A program made the translations under genes and the position numbers. The notes under the pieces are model-generated. The model made no database searches, was not told the origin of the DNA, and worked only from the letters and a program-made list of their open reading frames with translations. 64,000 nt of DNA from Delphinus delphis. Taxonomy: Eukaryota > Chordata > Mammalia > Artiodactyla > Delphinidae. The DNA lies in the NCBI RefSeq assembly GCF_949987515.2, contig NC_082702.1:49321600-49385599 (forward strand), in the 5' to 3' direction. Shown one piece after another: positions 11,347 to 22,050 of the stretch. The stretch's first letter is position 1. Each line of letters starts with the position of its first letter.

Positions 11347-11566
11347 TCGGGCAGGGAAGAGCGGTGGGGAGCGAGGTGGGGCGGACAGTGGCGCGGCTCT
11401 TGGGAGGATTACGGCGGAGGCTGTGGACCGCGGCGCTGCTCGCAGAGGCTGCAGCCATTGCACCGCTGAGCATCCCACATTCAACAGGAGGAACCCGCGG
11501 GAGAAGAGCCCCGAGCCCCCCGCGCCTCAGCCGCTGCAGCCCGTGCGCCCCGCGCCCGCGCGCGCC

Positions 11567-11793
11567 ATGGCCAAGGAAGGCGTGGAGAAAGCGGAGGAGA
11601 CGGAGCAAATGATCGAGAAAGAGGCAGTCAAGGAGCCGGCGGAGGGCGGCGGCGGCTCTCACCGCCTCGGGGACGCCCAGGAGATGCGCGCCGTGGTGCT
11701 GGCCGGCTTCGGGGGGCTCAACAAGCTGCGGGTCACCAGGAAGGCCATGCCCGAGCCGCAGGACGGCGAGCTCAAGATCCGCGTCAAAGCCTG
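11567..11793 (+). CDS. VAT1L: VAT1L coding exon 1 (residues 1-75 plus two bases)
   Basis: This exon encodes the N-terminus of VAT1L, a cytosolic medium-chain dehydrogenase/reductase of the quinone oxidoreductase branch and paralogue of VAT1. Its substrate is not established. Residues 1-40 form a charged, Glu/Lys-rich extension with a GGGG run from GGC codons. From residue 41 (RAVVLAGFGG) the GroES-like domain begins, with the first strands continuing to DGELKIRVKA. The start is the first ATG after about 310 ATG-free bases and has G at -3 and +4, a strong context. The exon ends after AAA GCC TG. The split codon completes with T from exon 2 to give the conserved ACGLNF junction. The donor that follows is GTCCAG, which is far from consensus but is the only position that keeps frame and homology. 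Confidence 0.95.
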
Positions 11794-12149
11794 GTCCAGT
11801 ATCCGCGCCTTTCTCTTTTTCTCTCTTTGCGCGCTCAGTGCTCCGGGGAGCAGGTGGGGGGAGAGCCTCCGTGGACACCCCCCTCCGCGCCCTCACCCGG
11901 GTCTCAGAGCCTCCCCGAGGCCCTGGGCCAGCTGATGCTGGGGAGGATGTTGAGAGGCGGCCCTCGCCCTCCCCGAGCCGGATCTAGGGGTGACCGGAGG
12001 AGCCTGTGAGAGGGGAAGGGTCGATGTGGCGCCCAGCGCTCAGGGTCTGGAAGATTGCGCCGCGGGAGCTCTCCGTGGGGTAGGACAGCTCAGCTGCCAG
12101 GAGAGGGGGTTTGACGATAACATGCTTAAAAAATAACCGTCGGCTTACT

Positions 12150-12360
12150 GTGTACGAGCTTTCGTTTTTTAGAGTTTTATGTGTGCGATCTTATTTAATA
12201 CTTCCTGGGACCCAGTGAGTTAGGCACCATCACTGTCCCCCATTACAGGTGCGGCAACCAGCGCTCGGAGAGTGATTTGCCCAAGATCATTCGGCCGCCA
12301 CTAAGCGGCATGGCCAGGATTTGATACTGGACCTTTTCAGCCTCTATGCTATTGTCCTGG
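12150..12360 (-). mobile_element. MIR SINE
   Basis: Antisense order is complete: 'gcgatcttatttaatacttc', 'gatttgcccaagatcattc', 'aggatttgatactgg' and the terminal 'ctatgctattgtcc'. Confidence 0.75.
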
Positions 12361-12697
12361 TGGGGCTGGGGACGAAGTGCGGGGCTGGGGAAATGCGTCT
12401 TTCCTCCTCACAGCTGCACACTCCCGTCCTTGCGGTCTGATATGGGCAAAGGAACTGGGAAGCATCCTAGGTACCCAGCGTCTCAGCCCCGTGAGGCCTG
12501 AGGCCAAGACTGCTACTTCATCCCCCCTCTTTCCCCACAGGCATCTTCTGTGTTTCTCTGAAGAGGAAAAACACAAAACAAACAAAACAACTGAATCTGC
12601 TCCTAACTCCTGCTGCCATCTCAGGAGGAGCTCAGCAATCTGAGTACCCTTCTATTCCCCCCCCCACTCCTCCCCAGGGAACCTCAGACTGCCGCCT

Positions 12698-12728
12698 CCC
12701 TTCTCCCTTCCCCCTCCCCCCACCCCCC
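12698..12728 (-). promoter_or_regulatory. G-quadruplex-forming motif on the minus strand
   Basis: The + strand reads as C runs of 3, 3, 5, 5 and 6 separated by one to three bases. The minus strand therefore has five G runs with very short loops, a strong quadruplex motif with an i-motif partner. It lies about 900 bases into intron 1. Confidence 0.7.
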
Positions 12729-13219
12729 GAACCGGCTGGGATTCCTCCTGGAGTGTTTAAGCCTCTCTTGTGCTGTTACTATATGGTCATTTCCTTGGAA
12801 TTCTGGGGAGGGAGGGCTCATCCCAGAGGGTTCACTGGACCACTACTCTTGAGTGAGATGGGCCCACCCCTTCCCATCGCGGTTTTTTAAAGCCCCCAAC
12901 AGACACTGCTCCCTAAAAGCAGCAGCCAGCTCACCGGTTCCCAGGTGAGACCCCCAAACTCAGAATCTGGGAGCAATCTAGAGGCAAGAAAAAGGCAAAG
13001 GAGCTTCCCCTCCCCTTTGCCGCTTCGAGAGCAGACGCAGGTTTCATTCGCCAGACTGGAAGGAGGCTGGAGAGAGGCGGTCGCTGCTCTCTGGCTCACT
13101 CATCACATATGGGGCTGGTCATGTTTGACTCTAAACACAGGGGCCTCTCCCTGGGAAATTCAGGGCAGGGGACAAAGCTCTGGCCAACTGGGGGATCCTA
13201 TACAGTTCTGTTATGTTAA

Positions 13220-13350
13220 CTCTTGCTGAACCAAGCTGGCTGACCCCAGAAGGCAGAGCTTACCCCTGCCCTGCTCACCAATAAATTCCCAGTACCCAGC
13301 GCAGAGCTTGGCACCCAGTATATCCTGAATAAGCTCTTGCTGAATGACTA
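13220..13350 (+). mobile_element. L2 LINE 3' fragment
   Basis: Contains 'ccagaaggcagagcttaccc', 'agtacccagcgcagagcttg' and 'gcacccagtatatcctgaat', matching the order of the L2 3' end. It ends in ttgctgaatgac. Confidence 0.6.
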
Positions 13351-13495
13351 AGTTACTGCTGGATGAATGGATGGAGGAAAGACGCCTGGAGGGGGATTGT
13401 TGAGTCATTATTTTTCTTCACTTGCTGGTGGAAGAATGTCTATCTAGTAACATTAAAACTGTGTATTGATCATTCTCCTTCCTAAACCACCTATC

Positions 13496-13503
<8 letters not shown>

Positions 13504-13552
<49 letters not shown>
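13504..13552. repeat. (TG)n microsatellite
   Basis: An uninterrupted run of about 24 TG units in intron 1. Being pure, it is probably length-polymorphic. Confidence 0.98.
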
Positions 13553-13555
<3 letters not shown>

Positions 13556-14339
13556 TTATGACCCTCCTCAAATTGAGGACTGGGTTCTAGGACTCTTTGT
13601 CAGAGTGTATTTTCAGAGAGTGAAAATGTTGAAGCTACTTTTTAAGAGAAGAGATTGTCATCTGCAGGGCAAATAGGTCTGGGTTCTCCAGCCTTTCACT
13701 TACTGCATAAATGCTGAGAGGATCTGAAGCGTTTGGAAATAATAAATGTCAAGATGAAGGCCGGGAGACTGATTTTCAAAGCCAGACACTGAAGCCTGTT
13801 TTTCACTGGAGCCGTACACACACACACACAATGGAATCACTGCAGATCCCCCACCCCAGTTGTTCAGAAAGCTAGCCAGCCATGGGGGGTGAGGGGGCGG
13901 ATTTGGAATACAGTATTGCAAAGGCCCAGATTGATTTTCATTTCCCCAAGCTGGAAGCAGAGATAATCGGTTTTGCAAGGTGGGGCTGGAATCGTTTTGT
14001 GAGGATTGCCCGCTGGGCCCTTCTTTCTCCACTAGGTTAGGATTGGCTGGCCAAAGACGCCCATTGACTGTAAGTTTAGCCTTGGAGCCAGGAAGACTCA
14101 TTCTGTAGTTTTATGAATCAGCTGATCGCCTCCTGGATGAAGGTTTCCCTCTTATCTGTTCTCCCTCTCTCTCTCTCATTCTCTATTTTTAATGTAAACC
14201 TTTTATCATCAAATAGGATATGCTTTTTGCTAGAGAATAAACCATAGTTTATCTGAACTAGTAGTATTCAGACCTGGAATGAGGGTCCAAGTTGGTTACT
14301 GTATAAATTTTATGGAAATGGAAGAGAAGAGGCAGGGGG

Positions 14340-14525
14340 AAATACATATTTTATCTCATTTACCCCTCTCATCTGTGGTCTAGCGCAGTAGGTATTATGG
14401 TAGAGCAAACTGAGGCCTGGAGATGTTCAGTAATTTGCTAAAACATCACACAGGTAGTAGAGATAGGATTTGAATCATGGTCTGTTTCTCCTTAAAGCTC
14501 TGCTGTTTTCCTTTTATTCTATTTT
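14340..14525 (-). mobile_element. MIR SINE
   Basis: Antisense blocks 'tagagcaaactgaggcctgg', 'tcacacaggtagtagagata' and 'aggatttgaatcatggtctg' appear in the right order. Confidence 0.75.
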
Positions 14526-14914
14526 GTCTCCCTCTCTGGAAAAGCCACAAGATATGTAATTTACTTCTCCGGACCTTTGGCACATAAGCTTGCTTTCTTT
14601 CCTTTCTTCAGTGAATATGGCTCCTTTGATCTGTTTATGTCTGGCTTAAGGAGACATTCTCTGGCCATTCCCAGAGTAATACAGCTTTCCCCCCAAAGTG
14701 GAGGCCTGATGGTCAAACGCAGCTCAGGAAGAACCACTGCGGGGTGTGCAGGGTGGGAGGGATAGCCCAGTCTTCCATCTAAATTGTTGCCAGAGCATCA
14801 ACTTTAATGGGGAATCTGTTTCATCTACCATTCAGGGAACAATTTACACAGCAAGCGATTTAACTGGCCGAGGGGAAAAAGTGCCTGGCCTTCGGAGAAA
14901 GATGTATCCGTGTA

Positions 14915-15065
14915 ACCTCGGTGAGCATCTCTCTCAACTTCTCCAAGATTTTTGTGCCTCAACTGCAAAATGGGGATACTAAAATGAACATTATGGTGTT
15001 GAGAGGATCAGATGCAGGAAAGAGGCCCAAAGTTGGCACTAAGTAAACGGTAGTCGTTGTGACTG
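14915..15065 (+). mobile_element. MIR SINE 3' half
   Basis: Contains 'actgcaaaatggggatac', 'gttgagaggatcagatgc' and 'ggcactaagtaaacggtag'. Confidence 0.7.
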
Positions 15066-15149
15066 TTATCGTATCTATGCCTGTATGACATATTTCCTGG
15101 AGACTTGATGACTTGGAGATGTATAATATAGGCAGTGTTATATCACATC

Positions 15150-15850
15150 TGCTTAGTGATGAAGAGTGAGACCTTCCTAGACATGAGTCCCAGCTCAGCC
15201 ACCTGCTAACTGGCTATCCTAGGACTGGTCCCCTGGAGGCAGAGCCTGGGACAGGGATGCTTTTTGAAGTGGTTGATGTAAGAGGTGCTCTCGGGAGACT
15301 GGGAGCAAGGGAAGAAGGATGGGGCTGGGGAAGTAGCCAAGCAAGAGCTGGGTCTCAGTTGGATCCCACCAGGGGTTCTGGAGCATGAGTTGTACCATAG
15401 AGTCAATCTGACCTTGTAGCAATGGGGGAAGCCTTCTGGGCCACACCCGCCCCCCCAGCCCCTGTCATCAGTCGGTTCTGGGCTCTGGGCTGCTTTCCAA
15501 GGGGGGATGTGGAGCCTCTGTTCCCCATGGAAGAGGGGACGGGGACTGCTCTGAGCTCTGAGCAGCCAGCTCGCCCAGCAGCCGGAGGATGGGTGCACTG
15601 CCCAGTAAAAGGGATCTGAGTGAGGCACAACCCGCGCCCTCTACACTGGTTGACCTTGACCGTGTCGCCTACTGCTCTAAACTTCAGCTTCCTGCTCTAT
15701 ACAATGGAGATAATAATAGCACCTCCCTTCAGAGTGCTGTAAGGGGGTTTCTGCTGAGTCACAATGAGCCACGGCGCATCCGGACCTTTATGGTGATGTG
15801 TGGCACACAGCAAGTGATCAATGGATGCTAGACATTATTATTATTACTAT
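15150..15850 (+). mobile_element. MIR SINE split by a 429-base insert
   Basis: The first part (to 15215) ends 'cagccacctgctaactgg'. The second part (from 15645) resumes 'ttgaccttgaccgtgtcgcc' and runs through 'tacaatggagataataatag' to a (TTA)n tail. Joining the two restores the normal MIR order. The insert 15216-15644 is flanked by actggct (15209-15215) and actggtt (15645-15651). Confidence 0.75.
15216..15644. mobile_element. Unnamed interspersed element inserted in a MIR
   Basis: A 429-base insert with flanking 7-base near-identical copies (one mismatch). It contains 'ggcagagcctgggacaggga', 'gaggtgctctcgggagactg' and 'ggatcccaccaggggttctg'. I recall this kind of sequence as a dispersed mammalian repeat, but its class is not clear. 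No coding frame of note. Confidence 0.45.
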
Positions 15851-16429
15851 AAATTATTATACTTGGTTTCCATAGATACCTTTTATAGTCGCTATCATTC
15901 AGACCAGCACTCTTTGGAGAGTGAAAGGAACACTGCTAATAATTACTCTGGGATAGCAGGGACAAACTGGAACCGTTCTAGGCAAACCAGGGTTTGTGGT
16001 CTCCCCTGCCCTGCCCCCCGCAGGTGTTAAGGGTCTGGTCTATGCCTTTGCTGCCAGCAGTCTTGTAACAGTGGAGGTTCTTTTGGACAGGAGCTGGTGG
16101 GATTCGAGGCTGAGAGTCTCCAGACTGGGCTGCAGGAATGTATTTAAGTGGCCATTAAGAAGCTGGCCTGTTTTGTGGCTCAAATTGGCTTGTGGTGGAA
16201 AGGCACTAATGGACTGGGGACATTTATTTTCCCAGACTGATTTACAGCAAGAGGCCACGTGAAACTGCTGGAATGAGACCAACTGCATGAAAAATAGTTG
16301 CAGCCATCAGCCAATGGCTCCATTGGCTGGTCTGAAAATGGGCCGAGGGCAGGCCACGCTAGAGGAAAGCCAGCAGATTGGGAGGATCGTAATATATCAT
16401 GAGGGTAAAGTGCACTGGAGACGGGGAGG

Positions 16430-16650
16430 GAACTCATAGCTATTGGGCACTTGTTAGGAGCCAGCAACTGAACTGCCTGCTATACACTCTTTGTTTCATT
16501 TTATCCTCATGGCAACTCAACAAGGTCAATGTTACGATCTCCATTTTAATAATGGGGAAACTGACATTCAGAGACAAGTTAAGATCACAAACTCTTAAGT
16601 GGATGAGCAGTATAAAAATCCAAGTCTGTCTTGTTCCTGGACTCTTTACA
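16430..16650 (-). mobile_element. MIR SINE
   Basis: Antisense order: 'tgggcacttgttaggagcca', 'ttttatcctcatggcaactc', 'ttaataatggggaaactgac' and 'aaaaatccaagtctgtct'. Confidence 0.8.
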
Positions 16651-17754
16651 TGTGGGAGTCTGATTATCAGAGAGACACATTGACAAAGGCACAATGGACA
16701 CAGAGACAATGAAAGACCAAGACACAGAGAGAGGCAGACAGACACAAAGACCGGAATGGGAAATACAGAGAAAGAACCATGGATGCATTTGATTGATCTG
16801 AAGTACAGCTGATGAGACTCAAAATTGCATGGTGCCACCTTGTCTCCCAAAGTGGCCATTGTGCTTCTGAACCACATTCACTTTCTGTCCATTTCCGTGG
16901 TCTGGGATGCTTTTGGAATCCAGCTCGGATCACATTGCTATGGCTGCTGACCCAGAACACCCGTGCTGATTCGATATAATCATCACTCAAGACACTGAGT
17001 TCCTTCCTCTGCCCCTGTGGCCTCCATTGGGCTATGGCTACATTGGCAACTTGAGTGCAGGATGTCACCAAACAACACAGCATTAAAGTGTCCCTGACAA
17101 GGCCAATCCAATGAAATATGGCCAATATGATCTTCCCTGAGTTTATTCAAATAAAGAAGTGGAGTGTATGAGGTTAAGTGACACAGATGTTTGTAAAACT
17201 GAGAAATTGCTTGGAGGGTCTTAAGACTGGAGCCAGGAGCCACTATGGCCGAGAGATTGGAATAAAGTGTTCTGAGTCACACTGAGCCCTGTTTGGTGAT
17301 GAGGAGGTAGAGATGCTCCTTCTGGGGTCTTTCTTATTCAAAAAGTTTGCCTTTTCCCATTATCTTGTCCTCCCTGGAGAGGGCTGGTGATGGTGACAAG
17401 GTTTGCTCTTGATGCAATAACGGAATGGACGTCCTGTCTCCCCAGCAATTCGAGGAAGAAAGGAAGCCCAGAATCAGTGTGTCTTCTATTTCATTCAAAA
17501 AGGAAATGTAGAACATCTTACAGGACATCTGACATAGAGCAGGTTCCCATAAACAGCAGCCTGATCTTAATTAGACAGAAGCCAATGGCAGTGGCTCATG
17601 ATGGGCAAAGGGAGTGATGACTGATACTCAAGCTCACTCCACCCTGCACCGGCAGCACCTTTGGAGCAATGAAGCCTATCACCCTTGTCATTTTTCATCT
17701 GCCGCTCACCCATGAGTTTATCATCTTTACTTGCTAAGAAAAAGGCACTCAGAG

Positions 17755-17975
17755 ATGAAGTGGAAAGAGTGAGAGGCTACAACAGATCTGAGTTCTTACC
17801 CTAACCCTACCTCACCATGGCTGTGTGATGGTAGGCAGACAGCACCTTCACCTTGTGCGTATCCTCACGTTGGTAAGAACACCCTCTTTTTGGTATTGTT
17901 ATGAAGACTGGCTGAGAGGCTGTGAAAGTCCTCACTGCTCCTTGCACACAGTGGGCACTCAGTAAAAGTTATTTT
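17755..17975 (+). mobile_element. MIR SINE
   Basis: Contains 'tcaccatggctgtgtgatgg', 'ttgttatgaagactggctga' and the 3' block 'gtgggcactcagtaaaag'. Confidence 0.65.
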
Positions 17976-18939
17976 CCTTCCTCTGTTACCGGGGCTGCAA
18001 AAGATAGAACTGGGACACGACCCCATCCTCCCATTCCCTGTCTTGATAATCTCCCACCAAACTACGTGGGCAGCAGGGACTAGGGTGCTGGCTTTTGAGT
18101 CTTATGCCCAGGGTTGGGAATGGATTTGGACTGATGTATTGCTACCCTAACACCAGCTCTGCGCACACTCATTTGGGGGTAGCAGCACAGATTTCTCTGA
18201 TAGCTGGGTGTGCAAAACAGCCCAGCCTCTGGAGTTTGGTTCACACTCATCCAGAAGAGCCCCAAATCCCACGACCTTTGGGCAAATCACTGACATTCAG
18301 CGCCAACAACAAAGCTCACCCAGACACGGGGAATAGCGCCCCCGTGACCCCAAGTTCCTGCCACTTCTTATTCTTCACAGGGATCTTTTTTGGCATCTTG
18401 ACATTTGTCATAGAAGAAAACGTTTAATTAGAAACAAGAAGACGCTCTTCCTAGGAAAGGGCAGTGGGCGTGTAATCTCAAATTAGGCTGATTCCTGTGT
18501 GTGTGATCTCACACGGAACATTGTTGGAGCCATGGTATTAAAAGGAGTAAACGTAATGTCTGAAGGCCCAAGAGACAAAATAGATGCTCCAGGGAAAGGG
18601 GCTGTTTCATCTTTAAATGTGATATTTTCTTGATGACAGCCTGCAGTGAGCTCCTGTCCTCAGTCTCCATCTGTCAGTGACCCTCGATCTCTCAGCCTGA
18701 GCCTCTTCCCCAGCACTGTCCTGGGGGCAGGAACATGAGAGTCAGTGGTTCCCCAGACAGAACCCCCTTGGCAAGTTAAAGCACGGGGTCCTCTTACTCC
18801 TGACTTCTCCAAACACCTGTAGTCCCCAGAGCCCATTGCAGGGTAATTATCTTCTGTGAAAGGAATGATAGTGATTCATTTCTTGGACTGGCACTGAAAA
18901 AACACCCAAACTGGACGGGAGGCAGGATGCTTTTGGCTA

Positions 18940-19185
18940 TAAAAGAGTTAATGTTTGAAGTGAAGCAGATGTGGATTCAAGTCCTGAATCTGATCATTTT
19001 AGCAATCTCTATAAACTTGGGAAAATGACTTACTCATTTGAAACCTCAGTTTGCTTATCTGTAACATGGGTATAATTATAGTCCTTACGGGATAATTTTA
19101 TGTGTGTCAGGATCAAAAGAGAGATCGTGTCTAAAGTATTTAGCAATGATGCTGGCATATTTAATATTTGTTGAATGAATGAAGT
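18940..19185 (+). mobile_element. MIR SINE, near full length
   Basis: Shows 'gcagatgtggattcaagtcc', 'cctcagtttgcttatctg', 'taacatgggtataattatag' and a 3' end 'tatttgttgaatgaatg'. Confidence 0.75.
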
Positions 19186-19953
19186 CCTTGTCATATAGTG
19201 TATGTTTAATATATATTAATGGTGTGGTAAGGAGGAGATGCAAAAAAATAGGACATTAGAAAGTCCCTCCATGTGTCATAAAGTTTTCTGGATGGAGTCC
19301 CTATTCAGATTCCACATGTCTTCCCTGAAGGGTACAAGACTCTAACATCAAAAGTAGCCTGGAAAGAACGTGCCACCATGGCATGACGTAAACAAGAAGA
19401 TCCAGATGAATTCCTGAAGGAACAAGAGAGGAAATGGAACCCAAATGTATCGTGTTCCTACTGTGTTCCAGAAGCTGGGCCAAGCTTAGGGACCTTCAAA
19501 AAGAAGACCAGTCCCGTTTGCTCTGACCTCTCTTTCCTTCATTTCAGCCTTGGTGACTGTCATGATGAACTTGTCCCTGCACTTCTAGGCTCTCCCCTTT
19601 CCTGACCCTTCCATCTTTTATCTTCTCTCTCCTCATCTGTTAGCTTCATGTGCTCCTACTGCAATGAGCTGCCTTCTTGAGACTTGGAAAGATGGTGGCC
19701 TTTCGCCCCAGCTGCCTTCTGCAAGGTTAGCAAGCCCCATTGCAACGAGAACTTTCTTCTCCCAATTTTCATATATCAAGGAAGGAATCTGATTGGCCCT
19801 TCATGAATCACATACCAGCCCCTGGACGTCCCTCTCTCTGTTTGGCCCAAGGGAGTGAGGTGCTGTGATTGGCCACATTTGTGCCCCATTCTGTTCTATT
19901 CTGACCTAGAAGAATGGAGCCTCATGATTGACAGCCCCACCAGGAGCTCATGA

Positions 19954-19956
<3 letters not shown>

Positions 19957-19994
<38 letters not shown>
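19957..19994. repeat. (GT)n microsatellite
   Basis: About 19 uninterrupted GT units. Confidence 0.97.
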
Positions 19995-19995
<1 letters not shown>

Positions 19996-20309
19996 CGGGG
20001 TGGGGGTGCGGTAGATACTCTAAATGGAATGGAGGGCAGTTATCAGACAGCGCAGGTAAGAGACACACTGGACTGATCAAAATGGCAGTCATCATGGGGG
20101 ATAGAAGATGCTTCTTCACCCAGGAAAAGTGAAGAATCAGGCAGGGGACTGGAGAAGGCAGCTCCCTTCCCTGTCTTGGGACTTTACATCTCTCAGCACC
20201 AAGTTACTGAATCGTATTGAATAACATATATAACATTTTCAACTTTGAGGCCCATCATCTTTAAAATCTCTGGTCATCTTGGACATTCCAGAAACTCTCT
20301 CTGTTCTCA

Positions 20310-20380
20310 TTTAAGTGATGAACACCAAGCCTGGGGCTTGGGTAACAGTAGGCGCTCAATCAGTGTTTGGGGGAACGAGT
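20310..20380 (+). mobile_element. MIR 3' end fragment
   Basis: 'agtaggcgctcaatcagtgt' matches the MIR terminal block. It is followed at once by the mariner-like element. Confidence 0.55.
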
Positions 20381-20387
20381 GAATATA

Positions 20388-20467
20388 CTGGGCTGCCCAA
20401 AAAGTTCGTTCGGGTTTTTCTGTACCATCTTATGGCAAAGCCCGAACAAACTTTTCGGCCAGCCCCA
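20388..20467. mobile_element. Mariner-like MITE, near-palindromic
   Basis: The left arm (20390-20420, with 'cccaaaaagttcgttcgggt') and the right arm (20435-20466, with 'cccgaacaaacttttcggcc') are inverted copies with about 26 of 31 positions matching, around a short 'tgtaccatcttatgg' centre. An 80-base palindromic mariner derivative is known from cetartiodactyl genomes. The transcript would fold as one long hairpin. Confidence 0.85.
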
Positions 20468-20740
20468 TGTTACTGACTTTCCCCAAATCGTTAGTGTACC
20501 TTCTGGCAGCAGCGGCAGTGTCACTTGTAAATGTGGCGCTCCTAATACAAACAGTGGCCCGTCCACGCCAGTGTGCCTTCAGCCTCCCCTCTGCCATCAG
20601 CTTTCTCTGACAGAAGTCTACATCTCTCCAGCACGCACGTCTTTGAGTGGGGACTTGAAAGAATACCAAAGGAGCTATGTTTTTGGAGAGTTTTACTTCT
20701 CCTTGACACAGTCTGTTCTCTTGAAACTAGAGATCACTTT

Positions 20741-21091
20741 AAAAAATAATAAATTTATTTATTTATTTTTGGCTGCATTGGGTCTTCACTGCTGCACACG
20801 GGCTCTCTCTAGTTGCAGTGAGCGGTGGCTACTCTTCGTAGCGGTGCGCGGGCTTCTCATTGCGGTGGCTTCTCTTTTGGCGGAGCACGGGCTCTAGGCA
20901 CGCGAGCTTCAGTAGCTGTGGCACACGGGCTCAGTAGTTGTGGCTCACAGTCTCTTGAGCACAGGCTCAGTAGTTGTGGCGCACGGGCTTAGTTGCTCCA
21001 CGACATGTGGGATCTTCCCGGATCAGAGCTTGAACCCGTGTCCCCTGCATTGGCAGGCGGATTCTCAACCACTGCGCCACCAGGGAAGCCC
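20741..21091 (-). mobile_element. CHR-type SINE, full-length form
   Basis: In reverse orientation: it starts with aataaatttatttattt and ends with gcgccaccagggaagcccc. Target duplications ctagagatcacttt at 20727-20740 and 21092-21105 are a perfect 14 bases, so this is a young insertion. Confidence 0.96.
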
Positions 21092-21349
21092 CTAGAGATC
21101 ACTTTCTGAACCCTCTAATAACTACTTTCCCGAGGCTGGGAAATGTGGGCTCTGACTTCTCAAGATGCTCTGTAATTTCCTCCGTATTGCCGTGCGGCTC
21201 CATCGGGGACCGGAGGCTAGGGCTCTTGGAGAGAACCTGGTGTGCTGCTTCTGAGGATGGTTATTCCAAGAGCACCTGAACTCAAGTGTTCCTGTGATGC
21301 TGGTACACCTGGGGATGCCAGGCCCTGCCAGCCTGGGTGTTCAAACAAT

Positions 21350-21470
21350 ATTTCACTAAACTAAACATATGGTGGTAATCCTTGTGTAAGATACCCACAC
21401 ATCAAATCATGCTGTACACCTTAACTTAATACAGTGTGTCAATTACAGTTCAATAAAACTGGAAAGTAAA
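21350..21470 (+). mobile_element. L1 (older type) 3' end
   Basis: 'acatcaaatcatgctgtaca', 'gtgtcaattacagttcaat' and 'aaaactgg' match the terminal 3' untranslated end of old mammalian L1 elements. Confidence 0.65.
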
Positions 21471-21839
21471 TGAATAAGTATTTCAAGCTATTGGGGAAAA
21501 AAAAGCCCCTTTTAAAACAGTATGTCCGTGACTCTGTTCCCACCTTCCTTTGTAGGTATCAGGCCCCCCACCTTCAACACCTCCCAGATAGTTGCAGGGG
21601 TTTCTTAGGGGGCGTAGCTTGGATGCTCAGAAGCACAGTTCCGGCTCCCTCCCCATCGACCAAAGCCGCCCAGCATGTTTCCCCGTTTCTTCTCCAACCC
21701 AGGTGGAGCCTGGTTCTCTGCTTAGGCTGTGGTCCCCTTTCCACCCAATACAGGTTATAAAGCAGCATATGCTGCCTTCTGTATTAATCCTCCTCCTGTT
21801 TGGAGCTAATAATGATGACACTCTTGTCATTAATCATTT

Positions 21840-22050
21840 ATCATCATTATTATCATAATGACCTTTACTGAGTGATTTCTATGTGCCGTGGGCACCATAT
21901 TAAGCGTTCTGTAGAAATTTCTATGATACCAAACATTTTCCAGATGAAGGGAAAGGATCAGAGAAATAAGGGAACTTGCTAAAGATCACGCATCTCATAA
22001 GACAAAGGGAGCTGGGATTTCAGCCAGGGTTTGCTGAAATCAAACTTCAC
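21840..22050 (-). mobile_element. MIR SINE
   Basis: Antisense blocks 'tgacctttactgagtgattt', 'ctatgtgccgtgggcacc', 'ttccagatgaagggaaagga' and 'gggagctgggatttcagcc'. Confidence 0.7.

Larger units (their letters stand above)
11080..12090. promoter_or_regulatory. VAT1L: CpG island over the VAT1L promoter and exon 1
   Basis: CpG dinucleotides become dense from about 11080, peak across 11350-11830 (for example cgcgcccgcgcgcgcc just before the ATG) and thin out by about 12090. The rest of the window is CpG-poor outside young SINEs. CpG islands at mammalian promoters are usually unmethylated and dispersed in initiation, so transcription may start at several places here. The limits were judged by eye. 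Confidence 0.85.

Noticed and set aside
11255..11896. A 213-codon frame on the minus strand over the promoter
   Set aside because: It is antisense to VAT1L exon 1 in a GC-rich island where stops are rare; the + strand frame has clear protein similarity.
15632..15650. A second CTCF-like string on the minus strand
   Set aside because: Only the tagagggcgc half matches; the other half of the core is wrong.
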